A stretch of DNA of 64,000 nt from Branchiostoma belcheri (GCF_001625305.1 NW_017802379.1:2238834-2302833); one strand, 5' to 3'. Numbered from the stretch's first letter, positions 44,047 to 58,785 are shown. Program-made: numbers and translations. Notes: a model not told the origin generated them from the letters alone.

Positions 44047-47000
44047 ATGGCTGCGCCGGAGGAGTTGCAACTTTTCCGCAAGCTCGGAATCGGAGCAAAG
44101 TTCGACACAAAACGCTTCAGGAAAGACGCCGAACGTTCTCAGGTAACACAGATACTTGTGGTGTTATGTCTGCTTTATCCATTATTAGAGTTTTGACTTT
44201 GCAAGGTTTTTCAGGAGAGAAATCTATTCGTTTCATGTTAGAGTGGGGAGGGGGGCAAACACGCCTGCACATGCCCAAACGCACACATGCACTACTAGTA
44301 TACGCGTATGTCAAATTGTGTGCATGAATTCTCATCGTTATGTGAGTGGAAGTGTCTGAGATGGAATAAGCTAGTTGTGCCTATAGGATTTCACTAATTT
44401 TTGAAGAGAGTAAAACTAAAAGAACATGCAAGTAACAATAACGTTACATAATGTAAGAAATAAAAATATGATTATGAGTAGATAAATAAAAATGAATGAA
44501 ATATATGTGTTTTTTGTTACTTTCCTACCAGATGATTAGAGCTCAAGTCACACCAACAGTAACCAAAGAAGAGGCAGACAAAGCTCTGGATTTCTTTGGT
44601 AATTTATCAAAGCAGAAACCCCAAAAAACAACCACAGAGAATACCAGAGAAGATGAGACCAGCACAGAGACATCAAGGAGAGAGAAGAGTACAGAAGCAT
44701 TGAAGAGTGATAGCTATGGAGTACAATCAAGAAAAGGGAAGAAGAGAAAACAGACAAGAGAAGAAACAGACGGTGATAACAGTGGTAAAACTAAAGCTTT
44801 ATCAGCTGTACTTATAATGACAAGTTTTGCATTTCAAGAAGATGTCCGAAAGCTAATGTTTGGAATTATCCCGGGTAAAAAAATATTTCCCTCTTTTTAT
44901 TCACACAGATGATAGTGAAGACAGCTTACAGTTGCTTGGTGACATTAAAGCCTCAAAGAAAAAGAAGAAGAGGAAAAAGAAAGACCTTACAGTGGACAAG
45001 GTGGAGCAGATCAAACAAGAAAAGGTAACACCAGATGTGTACTCTCTGTCTTATACTGCAGTGCTCGAAATATGCACTAGTATGTAACTTAGGTAGGTAA
45101 AGTTGGAGTTGTTTCCTGATCTCCAGTTCGATCAATGCTTCATCAAATCTACTTTAGGGCAGCCAGTAATGTAGATTTACAATATATTTTGAGTCCTGTA
45201 CTGATTTAAAGCCATGCACATCCTTCACTACCAGGCATATCTTCCTTAGAATCTTCACAGATAGCAAAATACAAGTTTCTTTCTTACTAACTGTCCTCCA
45301 GCTGAGTGAGTTTCGACACAAGAAGCGGATCCACGTGCAGGGCGATGACGTCCCGCCCCCTGTCAGTAGTTTCCAGGAACTGCAGGGAGTGTACGGTATC
45401 CACCCACAGATCCTCAACAACCTACAGGGTCTGGGGTATGACCAGCCTACACCTATCCAGATGCAGGCTATCCCACTTATGTTACAGGTAAGCATGGGAA
45501 CAGTACATGTGGTGTCATCTTGTTTTTGTACATCTGGCGCACAGTGGATAGTGGGGAGGGCATGAGTCAGGGACAGGCTACCCAAAGCCCGAACGCATGC
45601 ACGTAAACTCTCTGCCGCAGCCTTACAAGTGTGGCTCCCAGGGTAGATACAGGCTATCCTGTTCATGTTACAGATAAGTATCTGAGTTGATTCATCATGC
45701 TGTTTTAGTACTCCACACATTGGTGTAATAGGATGATAGAAATTACTAGAGTGGACATGAATTTATGGTAGATGTGTCCTTCACAGAGGAGAGAGATCCT
45801 GGCCTGTGCACCGACGGGTTCGGGTAAGACGGCAGCCTTCATCTTACCCATCCTGCACCACCTGCGGGAGCCGCGCCGGCAGGGCTTCAGGGCCGTGGTC
45901 GTGTCTCCAACCAGGGAGCTCGCAAAACAGGTGGGCAGTACTGGAAAGTTTGTTTGTGGCACTCAGCCACTTAGGTTTTGTGGCAGTCTAAGAATTAAAA
46001 TCAAGAGTTTGAACCATTTTTTGAGTCATGGAAACAATGATAGCTACTGTAGTCACTCAATGGAATTATACACAACTTTTGTGGTGTTAAGAAAGTAACA
46101 CAAAAACTGAAAAATTGAAAGGACAAATTTGTCACTTCTTGTTCTTGCACAGACGTTTACGTGGTTCCAGAGACTGGGGGAGGGGCGGGGCTTCAGGACC
46201 TACTACATAGAGAAACCTGCACAGGCTGCCAAGAAGTTTGGACCCAACTCTGCAAAGAAGTTTGGTAAGGAGTGAATTACATGTACTATGATGTAGTATA
46301 GCACTGTGGATGGGTGATTGTACTATAACTTAAAGTATAAGATATGAGCTGAAAGATGTGCCATAACAGTTTGAACCTAGATAATTATGCTGCTTGAACC
46401 ATAATTTCATCAGCTGTGCTATTGTACAAATTGTATGTTGTGTTCAGTTCGTTACACCATGTTTTAGAAACTTTTCGTTTTGGTTTTCATTTGTTTAGAC
46501 ATTTTGGTGACAACTCCAAACAGACTGGTGTACATGCTGAAGCAAGATCCTCCCATCATATCATTACACAGGTAACTTCACAAAATTTCAAAGGTGAGTT
46601 TTGTCTGTGTTGTAAGCAACCAATCAGCTTTGCCATATGGATGAAATCAAACCCTGCTTGTGCGCGGTAAGAATGGTTGCATTAGTTGTTGCATTTCAAA
46701 GCCAGCATCCCAGTATACGTGAGGGCCTCATGCATGCGTCAAAGCTCTGCACGTAAAAGAATGCATACTAGTATTTAGAAGAGTAGGAGTAGCTAACCCA
46801 GTGTGTTTGGCTAAAAACATAGCTGTAGCGAAGCCACATTGCGCTGCTGCTGCTGCTAGTATTAGCTACTTGAAGAAGCGTAATTGTTGACTTGACCTAG
46901 CGTGGAGTGGCTGGTAGTGGACGAGTCAGACAAACTGTTTGAGGAGGGAAAGCAGGGTTTCCGAGATCAGCTGGGGTTCATCTACAAGGCCTGCGACTCC

Positions 47001-50000
47001 TCCCACGTGCGCAGGGCCATGTTCAGTGCAACGTTCGCGTACGACGTGGAGCAGTGGTGCAAGTTAAACCTGGACAACGTGGTGACAGTCAACATCGGAG
47101 CAAGGTAAAGGAATCTTTATACAATGCTGCCCCCTATTGGTTATCCACAATACTGCAGGTAGTCTTGTAACTTAGATGTTGTACATTGTATGATTGTAAA
47201 ATGTTGGAAGTTACTATTTGGCTACATAGTGCTTTTGATATATTGCTGATGAATTTTAATTCTATCTTTTGCAGGAACACAGCTGTGGATACAGTTGAAC
47301 AACAGCTGCTATTTGTTGGCTCAGAATCTGGCAAATTACTGGCCATGAGAGAGCTTGTCAGAAAGGTAGGTATTGTAGTTTACAAAAAACATGTCATTTA
47401 CCTAGTCTATACATGTATGTTCCTTGTTTTTGTGGTAACCCTCCGCCTCACCCCAAACATTCCCACAAACCTTAAAATAAATTAGAGAATCTTACATTGA
47501 AATGATAACATGTTCCTCATGATCAGTCAATGATAGTATAAGAAGAGGATAAAACATGGAACTACATGACCATTGTATAACTCCCCTGTGCTGCCCCTCA
47601 CACTGAATTAAACAGTGTTTACCACATGTATATTACAGGGACTGACTCCTCCAGTGCTGATCTTTGTTCAGTCCAAAGAGCGAGCCAAGGAGCTGTTCCA
47701 CGAGCTGATCTATGACGGTATCAATGTGGACGTGATCCATGCAGACAGGACTCAGACACAGGTACACACATGGTGATGGTAGTGGGGGTGGGGCATAGGA
47801 AAAAAAAATGTTGTGTTTCCTGTTTCGGTCCTGAATAAATTAGGGATTATCTTATTTTTTCCTTTCTTTATTTTATTAGACTTTGGCAATCTCTATTGAT
47901 CCAAACTTTAGAAGTGATTTTTGGGTCTTTTACTCCTCCAGCATAGCAGTATCTCCCATCTAATTGCATTAGGTATTCATCAATGTCAATGCCCATTTGA
48001 GATATGCAGTCTGTACTTTTAGAGTGCACCAGTAATTTCATTCAGACATAAGTAAACTATCCTTTTGCAGAGTGGACTTAGTGTATGATCTGGGTGAGCA
48101 ACCCAACACAGTTATGATGATCCTCTCTCTTCAGACAACTTACACTGTAGCGTATACACTAAGTGACTTTGCATAGTCACATGTACACGTACTTGGCAAT
48201 ATCGTTCACTATATCCTTGGGACTCTTAAAATTTCTTAGAGACTATCATACTTTTTATCAGCATACAGGTCCATGGTGAGTCGTGCGTGTTACAGATAGT
48301 GTCTAAGTAATGCCCCTCTGGCTTTTATCCTGGGAGTGCTCTTGAGCTCACAACTACATATCTCTCTTTCAGGCTCTGCTATAACATTGTGCTTGATCTG
48401 GGTACCATTCCTAGATATATATCTGATTCAATGTTGCATTTTCAAAAGTTGGTCCATTTCGTCCAGTTCCCTTTAAAGTAAAGTTAGTACATAAGCTCTC
48501 AGATTCAATCTAAATGTCTAGTATACATAAGAAAAGTTTGGGTCCACTCAGAAGAGATATCGCTTCTGTGCACAAATGTCTTTTACCGATAACGTGGTAA
48601 ATGGAAGCCTTAGGGATACAACTATATAATGCACTTCTGTCATGAAAGAGAAGGTAATATCAAGGGACCTGAGATGCCCACATGGCTTGGTTATGTACAT
48701 TCAACAGTTAAATAGGGTAGTAAAGAATGCATTGAAGTACAGTTATCGCAGTGATGAATGTTGACATTGAAAAATATACGAAGAAAACTCATAATTTTGT
48801 TTGGCAATGTGTTCTGGTGTAGAAGAGCCAAGAGGGTTATCAAGTGATACACATTTTGATATCTTTGTGTTGACCTGTCACCACAAACTCATCATACATT
48901 TTCCCCTGCAAACATTTGTTTTGTGTTCCATTGTTTCAAGTATTGTTTCAACCTTCAACCGTATGTTAACTCAAACTCTTGGTTTTTACTGTGCCAGACA
49001 ATTTATGTGTGGCAAACTTTAGAAACATACAGTACCTTTTAACATTGAACAAAATATGCATATCATTAAATACAGAGTAGAAGAAGATTGAAAGCTTATG
49101 CATATTCTGAATTCAAATTGCTGGAACTCAGGTTTTGAAATATAATGGAGTCATATGGGCTTATGCAAATGTACTGTCACGACTTGTCTGCTAAACTTAG
49201 CCTTATCAGATTATAACTGTCAGTGTCATTGCCTTGAGCATGATATCTTCTCGAAATTTGCATTTTACAATGTAGCTGTAAAGCAATTGTAGATACAAAA
49301 GTCATTTCCTGAATAATATAATTACATTCGAGTAAGCCATAGATTGAAAAATGTGTAGCTGGATTTTGCAAAATTGTCTCAAAAATCTCATAATAGCCTC
49401 GTCAACTTTACTACTCTCTATGGTGTATTAAGTGGGAAAATGTTATGAGTACTGACTACATGGGGTGGTGCAATATAACATACAGAAATCCCTGACAGTG
49501 TCTGTAGTAGACAGATAACTGTGTTACATTATCTCTCAACATTTCCACACTCTCAAGGTTGGTCTATGCAGCCTACTGTCAAACTTTTGATGTTGTTATC
49601 TTCCAAACGTGTTGGTGTATCCTACAGTGTAATATGGCCTTAGATGACCTGAAGTCAGTGGTGAGAAACACTCTCAATCAGATACACACAGCAGACAGAA
49701 AAGGGCACAAGTGTCATTTGTGATCGTCAGATATACAGTACCAGTAATGCATGGACTTCAGGGTGCTTATGCTAGCAGGAAAAAAAAATTGCTAAATCTG
49801 AAATAAGACTGTGCTGTAAAAGTCTATGTGGAAAAAGAATTGAATGTAGTAGATAGAAGAAACAAACAGAAAGGAATATCCAGTTTCAATTGTCATATAA
49901 AATATACCATTAACTTTCTTGTATACATGTCATGTAATATTTTACCCTGTAACAGTACCAAAATATTAATGCTACCTTCATGCACAGTTGATTTCCTGAC

Positions 50001-53000
50001 AAAACTGGGAAAACTGAACTGTTCTTTGTATATGAAGCACACAAGTTCTTTCATACTACATGATTGTATATTTTATGTGATCATTATGCTCCATCTATTT
50101 CTACATCCAGAGAGATAACACAGTGAAGTGTTTCCGGACTGGGAAGATCTGGGTTCTGATCTGTACTGAGTTGATGGGGCGAGGCATCGACTTCAAAGGT
50201 GTCAACCTGGTCATCAACTATGACTTCCCTACCAGTGCTGTCAGCTACATTCACAGAATAGGTGTGTATACTAGATGTTATCAGAAGTGCATGACATTGT
50301 ATGTTTAAAGTTGCAGGTGTTTCAGGTAGATTTCAGATAATTTTCATTTACTGAAATCTTAAATTCAGAGCCATTGTGACAAAGCTTGAACTCCACTTGG
50401 ACCCTAGCATGTCTAGATGACGAGAAATCAAAACCTGCTGCAGTACCTAGGAAAGCTGCCAGGGGGCCCAAAATCTTATTATTTCTAGGTCTCATGAAGA
50501 CCTATTCACCTACCAAGTTTCATGACATTGTCCATCTAAAGCTTCTTGAGTTATTGTGCTAAGCCACATACACACACACACACAAACAAATGCTACTGAA
50601 AACATAACCAGTGAAGGTAACAACTTGTACAAAATAAGATGTAACCCAAGTGTTTTCCTCCTCTAACAGGCCGAACTGGCCGAGCAGGAAGACCTGGCAA
50701 AGCCCTGACCTTCTTCACCGAGGACGACCTTGTCCATCTGAGAGGGTGAGTGGTTCCATCAGACTTCCTGAAAGAAGGCTCAGCTTTCATCTATAAGTTA
50801 CATGACATCTAGAATCTGCCTCTAAATACTGCCCAAGCCTTGATGGATCCCACTGTCATGAATGTGCAGACATATCACAAAGGGCAAGAACCTTTCCTAG
50901 AACTAAAACTTCAAAAGTAAAGTTTACATGTTGATATATCTCTTACCGGATTTTCAATACATCTTATATATGCGACTGTGCCGTACACAAGGCTAAGGTA
51001 TTGCTGCGGGATAGCTCTGCATGGAAGAATGATGTTCTCATTGCATTATACAATGTCAAAATCTACAGGAGTTGGAAAGGATGTTCTTCACACAAGTCAT
51101 GTACATGGGACTTCCATGTACAATATGTTGGTGCTACACATTGTTTATGAACATCACAGATTATAATGATGCCTTAAGGCAAAAAGAGGCATCAGATGAA
51201 GAATGATATGTCATAAAGGCCTGCAGTGTTATGAGTTCATTAATATAATTAATGACTTCCTGTAGCTGGTGTGATGCGGCTCATAATAACAGTGCTTTGG
51301 GTTATACTGTACTGGGAATATTGAATGACTGTGACCATTTTCATCATTCGTCATGAAATACGTGGGGTAATCATCATTTGGGAAAATTAAGATTTGGCCC
51401 ACATATCCAGTGTTTGTACAAGGTTCAGAAATTGTCACACTGTTTAATTCGTTCTTCCTTTAGCATGTACAAAAAGTCTAAAATATAAAATGTCCAAAAA
51501 TTAGGTTTTTAAAAGTTTCTGTGTTTGGGAAATGCACACATTGATGGAATGCCTGAACTCTGTAACTTTATTATTCTACATATGAAACACAGTGTTATAT
51601 CTTCTGAAAGTCATCCTAATCTTGCTCTTACTGCCAGCAGCACTTTTAGTGTATATTGTCTCTGTGCAGAAGAGTACTGTATATGACATGTGTAATATTG
51701 ACAATATGTTGCAGCCCCTAATAGGGGGCTGCAGAATGGTTAGATATAGTGATGTGCAGGAGCAGGATTGGGTTGAAAGATGAGCCCACATGTAGAAGTG
51801 ATATATGCTCATACTCCAATCCATCTGTCATCACTCTGGCCATTTGTCTAAAGTTGTTATCATCTCATAGGTGATATATCTCATCTCATCTCATAGGTAT
51901 ATCATGTCAGTCAAAACAAAACATCAGGGGATAAAAAGTGGAAGGGTGCAGTACATCACAATGTACATGTATTTAATTTATATCATGGAAATTGTATGCA
52001 CAGTTACTGTATATCAAAGAAAACGGGGGAAATAGAGGCTAACATGAACATGAACCCTTTCTTAGTTCTTTCATCATCTACTGAAACATTACTGGGTGTA
52101 AGTTTGAAGACTGAGCCATAAGTCACCAGATATCAGTGGATATAACAGAATATGTATGGTTGTATGGGAAGTTTTCTCTGCCCAATATTTCAACCCCATG
52201 GTTGACTGTGTTTTGTTTTCCCACAGCATAGCAAATGTGATGAGAGAGGCAGGCTGTGAAGTGCCAGAATACATGCTGGAACTCAAGAAAGCAAAAAGGT
52301 ATAACAGTGAAATACCTGTCTTCAGGAAAAATGGAATGTCAAACTTGGTATTTCTTTAATGTTTTCCAGACAGAGCATGTCCACAAACCCCCCTAAATTC
52401 TTTGTACCTCCAATGCTAGCACAAAATTTACTTTGTCACATTTTAAGAAAGAAGAAAAAGTTAAGAGCACTATGTTATATAAAATTATGTACACAGTATT
52501 GCATGATTGTACATTTTCTACATGATTACACAATGTTCACAATGTTCTGTCACATGCTTTTAGATAGTGCCTAATGTGCTATATGGTATGACATTACATA
52601 ACTTGCATGTTTTGTTTCCATTGCTAACCCCCTGCTGTGTAAAACATTGGTAATTTTTATAGCAGCAGCTGACATCAAAGCTCTGTAATGGTACAGAATT
52701 AATGTTTTGGAAAAGTTTCTGATGCCAGAGGCCCAGAAGAAAGTTTTACACATTCAATATGCAACAGACTGCAAATCACCTGAAGTGACATATGTACCAT
52801 TACATTTAATATACATTTTATTCATTTTTGCCAGAGGGAATCTTTTCATCATAATCTTCTGTGTATTTTAGGCTACTTCATCTTAAGGATCATTTGCAGA
52901 TAATTGATAACTAAGGCTTTTAAAATGCTTGAGGGCTGTTTTGAAATTTGTGTTCTTCTATAAGTTGATTTGCAATTCTAATGAACATACTTCTTTCATG

Positions 53001-55039
53001 TGTAATAGGGTTGTTTTGAAAGATGGATGTAAATTCATTTAAGTTCATGGGGACTTAAGAATTATGAATGCCTCAATTATGGAGTTATTCATGCATAATG
53101 TGTTTTCAGCTCATGGTGGATAAATATAGTGCATTACTGACAGAAAATCTTGCACAGTGGGGAAAAATGATGGAATGTGGTGACCTATAATTATTAAGAT
53201 TTTAAGATTTTAGGAATTAAAAGAGAGAAAAACTGACAACAAGGATCTGAAACTTTATGGTAGGATTTAAATGAATTGGTTGTAGACTATTAAAGGAGAC
53301 ATACATGTATGCTCCAAAAGTGTTGCACAAGCATATGTTGGGGGATTAGACAGTACCTCACTTGCTCTAACCCCCCCCCTTTCATTTTATTTTTATTTTA
53401 TTTTATTCACATGGATTTTTGAGCATTGGATAGGAAGCACTTGTTGTGCTTATGTAAATCCGCTGCTCATAAAACAAAATACAAATGTAAACATAAAGAT
53501 GACATAAAGTATAGCATTAACATAAAATGAAAGTGGCTGGCGCACCAATACCTAGCATAACATTATTGAGATTGGTCAAATCTTCCAGAGTGGTGGATAT
53601 AGTTAAACACAATATCAAAGATACGGCAGTTGGTAGGGTATGGGCGGGAGGGGCTACCTGTAAGAAGTAAAGTGCATAATGTGGCGTCATTTACGTTGAG
53701 TGGGTCGGAAGGAAGTATGTTTTCAAGATGAAGGCAAGATATGGATAACAACATTTTGGTCCTTTCAGTATTATAACATTTGCAGTGTAATAAATAGCGT
53801 TCTGGTGTCTCATTTGGATGCCCACATTTGCACTCGGGACTACTGATACAGTGATGCTGGAATAGGTGGTAGTTCAGCTGGTTGAAACCAAGCCTGAGTC
53901 TGGTAAGGTGAGTCACATGGTGTCCGTGGCCCTTTCATTGTTATATATTTTATTGTTGTTGTTCATTACTCAGGAAAGAGAGAAGATTTCTGGAGAAAAG
54001 AGCACCAAAGCGGAAAAGTATCAGCACTACACCCAAGATGTTTGTGGACAAGGCTATGAGAAAAAGGTAAGGTTATAAAATCACATCAGAAATACTACAT
54101 GGAAGTATAGTTCTAGGTTAAACCTGTTTTATGCATTTCCTAAATTCACTCCAGTATACTTCATGGTAGTTACAAGTACCTTTCAATGAGAGAAGGAATT
54201 ACTGTAAACACAGAACCTGGCATGGCATGTTTTGTGGTAAATGTTTTTGACTGAGTCATTTACAAAGGGACTAATTTGGCTTTTATGCTGCATGGTTAAG
54301 TATATATGTGAGTAGTCTACAATTTGTACAGCCTGCACCTGGGAGATAGCTATGCATAATAGCTGCCAAGGGAATAAGGCAATTTTGTACGTGATAACTG
54401 AAGTTAAAGTCATGTGAGGATAGAAAACTATGACTACTTGAGCAGGGAGTACATGCGTGATTGTAGCCTGGTATCCAGCATATTTTGTTTCCACTTGCTT
54501 GTTTCTGCAGAATAGCCTGGCACCATGGTCAATTTGATCATGTAGGCTATTACATGTATTTAGTTTGCATGTCCAATATTTCTCAAAAGCAGTATAATGG
54601 GCATCAAACTTACGAATGCCATCACAGAGCCTTGTAACTTGGAGCTGATCAACCAACTCTCACTTACATGTATGTATATACCTAAATGTCAAATGATCAG
54701 AGAACCAGACTGAAAGTAGATAAGGATGGATGGTAGAAGTTTAAAATATTCATGGGTATCTATTGATACCTTTTTTAAGCTCATGGTAACATTTATGTAC
54801 TATGTTACACTTCCCACAGAAAAATGATTGAGAAGAGCAAGAAAACACAAGGAAAGACCAGGAACCAGCCTGGTGGTTCCAAGGCAAATACACAGCAAGA
54901 AACTGGAAACCTCAAACACCATACAAAGAAAGGTGCCACCAGCGATGAACCAACTGCCAAGTCACTGCCAGGGCCAAAAGGTGGCAATAAAAGAATAAAG
55001 AAACGAAAGCAAGCCAGCAACATTGTTTCCAAGTCATAA
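44047..55039 (+). CDS. DDX52: DEAD-box RNA helicase 52 (Rok1 orthologue)
   Basis: DDX52/Rok1 is a nucleolar RNA helicase for small-subunit rRNA processing. Fifteen exons: 44047-44142, 44532-44784, 44909-45024, 45302-45487, 45787-45930, 46153-46264, 46499-46571, 46901-47104, 47275-47365, 47639-47761, 50111-50261, 50670-50745, 52227-52298, 53974-54066, 54820-55039. All phases close, giving 669 residues (human 599; the extra length is the Lys/Glu-rich N-terminal linker). Motifs in order: Q motif TPIQMQAIP, motif I APTGSGKT, Ia [20 protein letters not shown] in [57 protein letters not shown]. The N-terminus [15 protein letters not shown] matches the family. The C-terminal exons hold [12 protein letters not shown] and a basic tail. 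A polyadenylation signal lies at 55652. Confidence 0.95.
47762..50110. other. Long DDX52 intron
   Basis: About 2.3 kb between the exon ending in RTQTQ and the motif V exon. I see no coding exon, RNA gene or obvious transposon frame in it. Confidence 0.5.
50455..50620. mobile_element. Likely 3' end of a degenerate retroelement
   Basis: The order of words is ACCAAGTTTCATGACATTGT, CTTGAGTTATTGTG, a CACACACA run, then ATGCTACTGAAAACATAACC. I recall this as a common retroelement or SINE-like 3' end in marine invertebrate genomes. It lies in a DDX52 intron. The family is not certain. Confidence 0.35.
53384..53930 (-). mobile_element. 5'-truncated non-LTR retrotransposon 3' end
   Basis: On the minus strand an open frame (stop near 53563) reads [19 protein letters not shown], then [20 protein letters not shown], the Cys/His cluster found at the C-terminus of many LINE polymerases. 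It is followed by an A-rich tail of AATAAAATAAAATAAAAAT type at about 53390-53410. It lies antisense in a DDX52 intron. Confidence 0.75.
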
Positions 55040-58000
55040 GGCTGCTTTGTTGTGAAATGCTGAGGTCATGCATGTATCTAATGTATGTAGTTTAATTTTC
55101 ATACATATTTGATAATGCAAATGTTGCCTACCAAGAATTATCACAGTTTTTGTTCATTAGAATTACACAAATCTTAAAAGTTTGTTAACAATTACTAATG
55201 ATAGAACTGTAACAGAGATGTGTATAAGGATCATGATGCCTTATTTCATGTTCTTCCTGTCTGTTTGACACAGTATTTAAACCAAAAATTTGCCAGAATT
55301 TATAGATTTGGATAAATTGGCATCAGTTACATTTTGCAATATCTTGGTTCAGTCCACTCACTGAAAGATTTGCGTCAGTAGAGGTAGCAAAATAGAAAGT
55401 ACTAAGGAATAAAGTTGCCCACTTTGGCAGCGGAATTTTCTATGTAAATGATATTGGTTGGTCCTAATTCTACTTTTTACTGTGCCACGCTTCATTTATT
55501 TCAGATTAAGGGAAGTCTCATACTTGTCAGGAAGACATTCCCAACAATTTCAGACTTGGCATTTACGTATAATCAAAGACATTAAAATGTCCTTGGTATG
55601 ATGTATGATTTCTTGTGAGGAATTGTTTTTCCTCTATGCTGATATCTAGTTAATAAAATTGGGATACTTAACTTTCGGGTTAATGAATTTTCAACCAATG
55701 TATGTTGATACACTAGGATATTCTAGAGGAGACAAAAGTTTGATAAAACGCGTCACGCACACTTCATAAACTTTCTGTGCGCACGTGCCCTCAAGCCGAA
55801 CTTCGCCAAGGCCACCGTGATAATATTTCAACGGCATGAGAGCGCACGGACTATGATGAATTATGAGCTTTTGCAAGCTGCATAGAGCCAGTCATTTGTA
55901 CTACTCGCAAAGCCCTGCTGGTATGGATATGATCACCGCCGCTACACTAATAGTCCAGGCTTGAAAGAAACTGACAAGCATGACGTACGATAGGGCTCGC
56001 TAATCTTTTACCAGTGTAGTAGTCACAGAGTTATCTATGCCGTTGCAAAAGCACTTCGTGTAAGTACACCATCTCCGGCTACTAGTGATAACATTGAGGC
56101 AAAAGAAGCTGACAACAGTGAGTTATGGTCCTGATCCTTCAAAATCTACAACTACATTTTTCAGGGGGCCGCTCTTTGCACCTTTCAAAATATGCACTTT
56201 TGGTAAGAAAAGCATTGGCCTTTTCGGGACTGATGCTTTTGAATTGAGTGATGCAGCTTGTACGTGTTATGGTAAGACTTAGATCCTCAAAGTTGGAATA
56301 TTACACTTTCCTTTAAATATACGAAATAAACGGAACGGAAGAAAATCATAGAATCGCATGGATATAGACGGCTGTTATACAGGACAGAAAGACGTGGATA
56401 GAGTTTTGATAACGCGACTACAAAGACAGGAAATGTTGTAAAAACCCGCGTGATTGAGATACTATCAGTATGAATAGAGGCAGTTGGATAGACGGTAGTA
56501 AAAATGCATGTCAGACTTCTGCAAGGGCTTTGTAGCGGTACAAGAAAGGACCTTCTGCGTACAGTACTACGCATAAATCAAATTTTGCAATGCGGCGCCA
56601 CTGTGCCGCACGAACGCGTCGGAATCCTGGCCATGGGATTTGTAAAGCTGGTGCCATCTGGTAGGGCGTCAGGCGAAATTGCAAATGAGGAACAGTCGTG
56701 AGCAAATGCAACATTTTTTTTCATTCCAGTATGCAGGGTACAGGGAGGAAAATGTCATATGGTAACCAGTAATCCGCACTCTTGACACAACATTTAGCTG
56801 CCTTTTATGGATCATGACATCCCGCTAATGTGGAATCATAACATAGATAATGTTGTCAATTTGATGAATAATTGATGATGAATTGAAGATACTTGGATCA
56901 CGCACGAATCGGTATTTTGAGCTCGAGTTCTCCCTATCAAAGATCATGATTGATGTGTGTGGTCCTGTAGAGATATAATTCCCAGGAAGAAAATCCATTT
57001 CCAGTATCAGCAAAACGTGACAGATTGCCTGAGGATCCTTGCTTGCAGAAGTTTTTTTTACTGTTCCCTTGTCAGCCATATTTATCAAAGCTAAGATTTG
57101 CAGAATGGTTATCACGGTATGCAGGGGAGGCAGACATTTAATGTGACGCGCAGTACGATTCATCAGAGATTTTTCCAAGGGCCTCAGGGTTTCGAATAGG
57201 AGAGTGAAAAGATGATGATGCCACGCATTTTCTAACAAAGAAACAAACGCGCGCACGTACACACACACACACACATTCACGATCACACAAACATACACAC
57301 ACATGCACAAACATACACATAAACGCACATCCACACCACCATTAAATAACATAAGTCTTATTATGGAAATGACTACAGACAACATCTTTACTAGTAACAA
57401 CAAACTTTATTTTCTCCACGGTAGAAGACATGGTAAGCCGACCAATACACCAAACCTAAAGCTTTGAAATGCTTTCAAAGCTGTAAAAATGGAACAAGAT
57501 CACACGAACAAGGGTTCAACTGTAACACGTTTCTTTCTTCCGTTTGTATCTGTAGATGATGTGGTCTTCCATGGGGTGGGGGGGGGTTGTGCTTTTATAC
57601 CTGTCTACTTAGATTCCAAGGCGACGAGTAATTTTGCTAAATTCAATTTAGGTGCGTCGAAATAAAAGTCAAATATAACCTTTATAGGCTTTGAATATTC
57701 ATGATCTCATACATCGATTGTCACGTCGTAAATAAAAACATAAAGGCATCTCATAAAAGCCTCATGATTAAGAAAACCCTGTTTACCTCAAAGATTTGGA
57801 TTCATTTCAAGGATGAATTAATACCGGGGAACATTACGTTTGATAATATTTAACTTGTTGACTCAAACTAATGTTTTATAGCTTGTGAATAATTTACAAA
57901 TTTGTTTAGTTCTTGAATTAAATTCCTCCGCGTGTACGGGAAATCATATGGCAAGATATAAGGAGAACGTGATATCATATTACGTACAAGCTCTCTATGG

Positions 58001-58785
58001 TTTGTACACATTATATCCACACACCACTGAGATTCATTTTGAAAACATTACAAGACACATAATCAACTAACTAAATAATTATGGACACTGCTGACGTAAC
58101 TTAAAATGTGTAAGAAAGGGTAACGCTCATACGTTTCAAGTTATCTGCTTGTAAGGTATTACGACATATTTCATCTTTGACACAGGGTGCGTTTCTTACA
58201 TCGTAACATCTTAGAAATCTTTGACAAGATTGACAAGATCAGTCACTGATACGTTATAGAGCTTAACTACATGTAAAGTACATTGGACTGTAGCAGCAAT
58301 ACACTTCTTACAATTTACAAAATACCTTTGAAGCTTAAAAACGTTTGACCGCACTTTTTATACAGAAGGTACCACATATATCAACGGCAAACGTATTTGT
58401 TGCCTTGTCTGTCCCATCTAACAATAACATCTGTATAATACAACTGTCACTATCGTTGTAAAAGGCTTTGTTCAATTTACTGTTTGTCACAAGATTTTCA
58501 AAATCTATATACTGGGTAACCTGGGTAATCCAATGAAAATTCAAGGATAAATTTTGAAAAGTACATAGGTACTGAGGTACAAAGTGTGACAGTGCGACAT
58601 AAAAACATGCCGGTGCTTTCTATGTATCAGTCTCCAGCTTATGTGTACGTACGCTTTACCGTATCCCAGTTTGCTGCACCAGGCATAATTATTTGACCAG
58701 AGGTCTAGAGATTTCATTAACTCGGTGTCAGCAAAGTATCGCAAGATATCGCGATATTACCATATCATCGACAATATCACAATAT
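55040..58785. other. DDX52 3' UTR, intergenic, GPCR 3' region
   Basis: AATAAA at 55652 probably ends DDX52. A CA-rich tract lies at 57250-57330. The stretch near 55740-56700 is more GC-rich and has short open frames without recognisable motifs. The right end should be the GPCR 3' UTR. Confidence 0.5.
57250..57335. repeat. CA-rich microsatellite
   Basis: An interrupted (CA)n tract containing ACACACACACACAC and CATACACACACATGC words. Confidence 0.9.

Noticed and set aside
53974..54078. DDX52 exon read as [17 protein letters not shown]
   Set aside because: That frame does not fit the exon phases. The frame starting after two carried bases reads [12 protein letters not shown], which matches the DDX52 C-terminus.
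56085..56714. Possible small genes after DDX52
   Set aside because: Frames of about 60-95 codons on both strands without motif, partner exons or clear signals; too weak to call.
57250..57335. CRISPR-like or other regular array
   Set aside because: It is a plain CA-rich microsatellite; no spaced direct repeats with unique spacers occur in the window.
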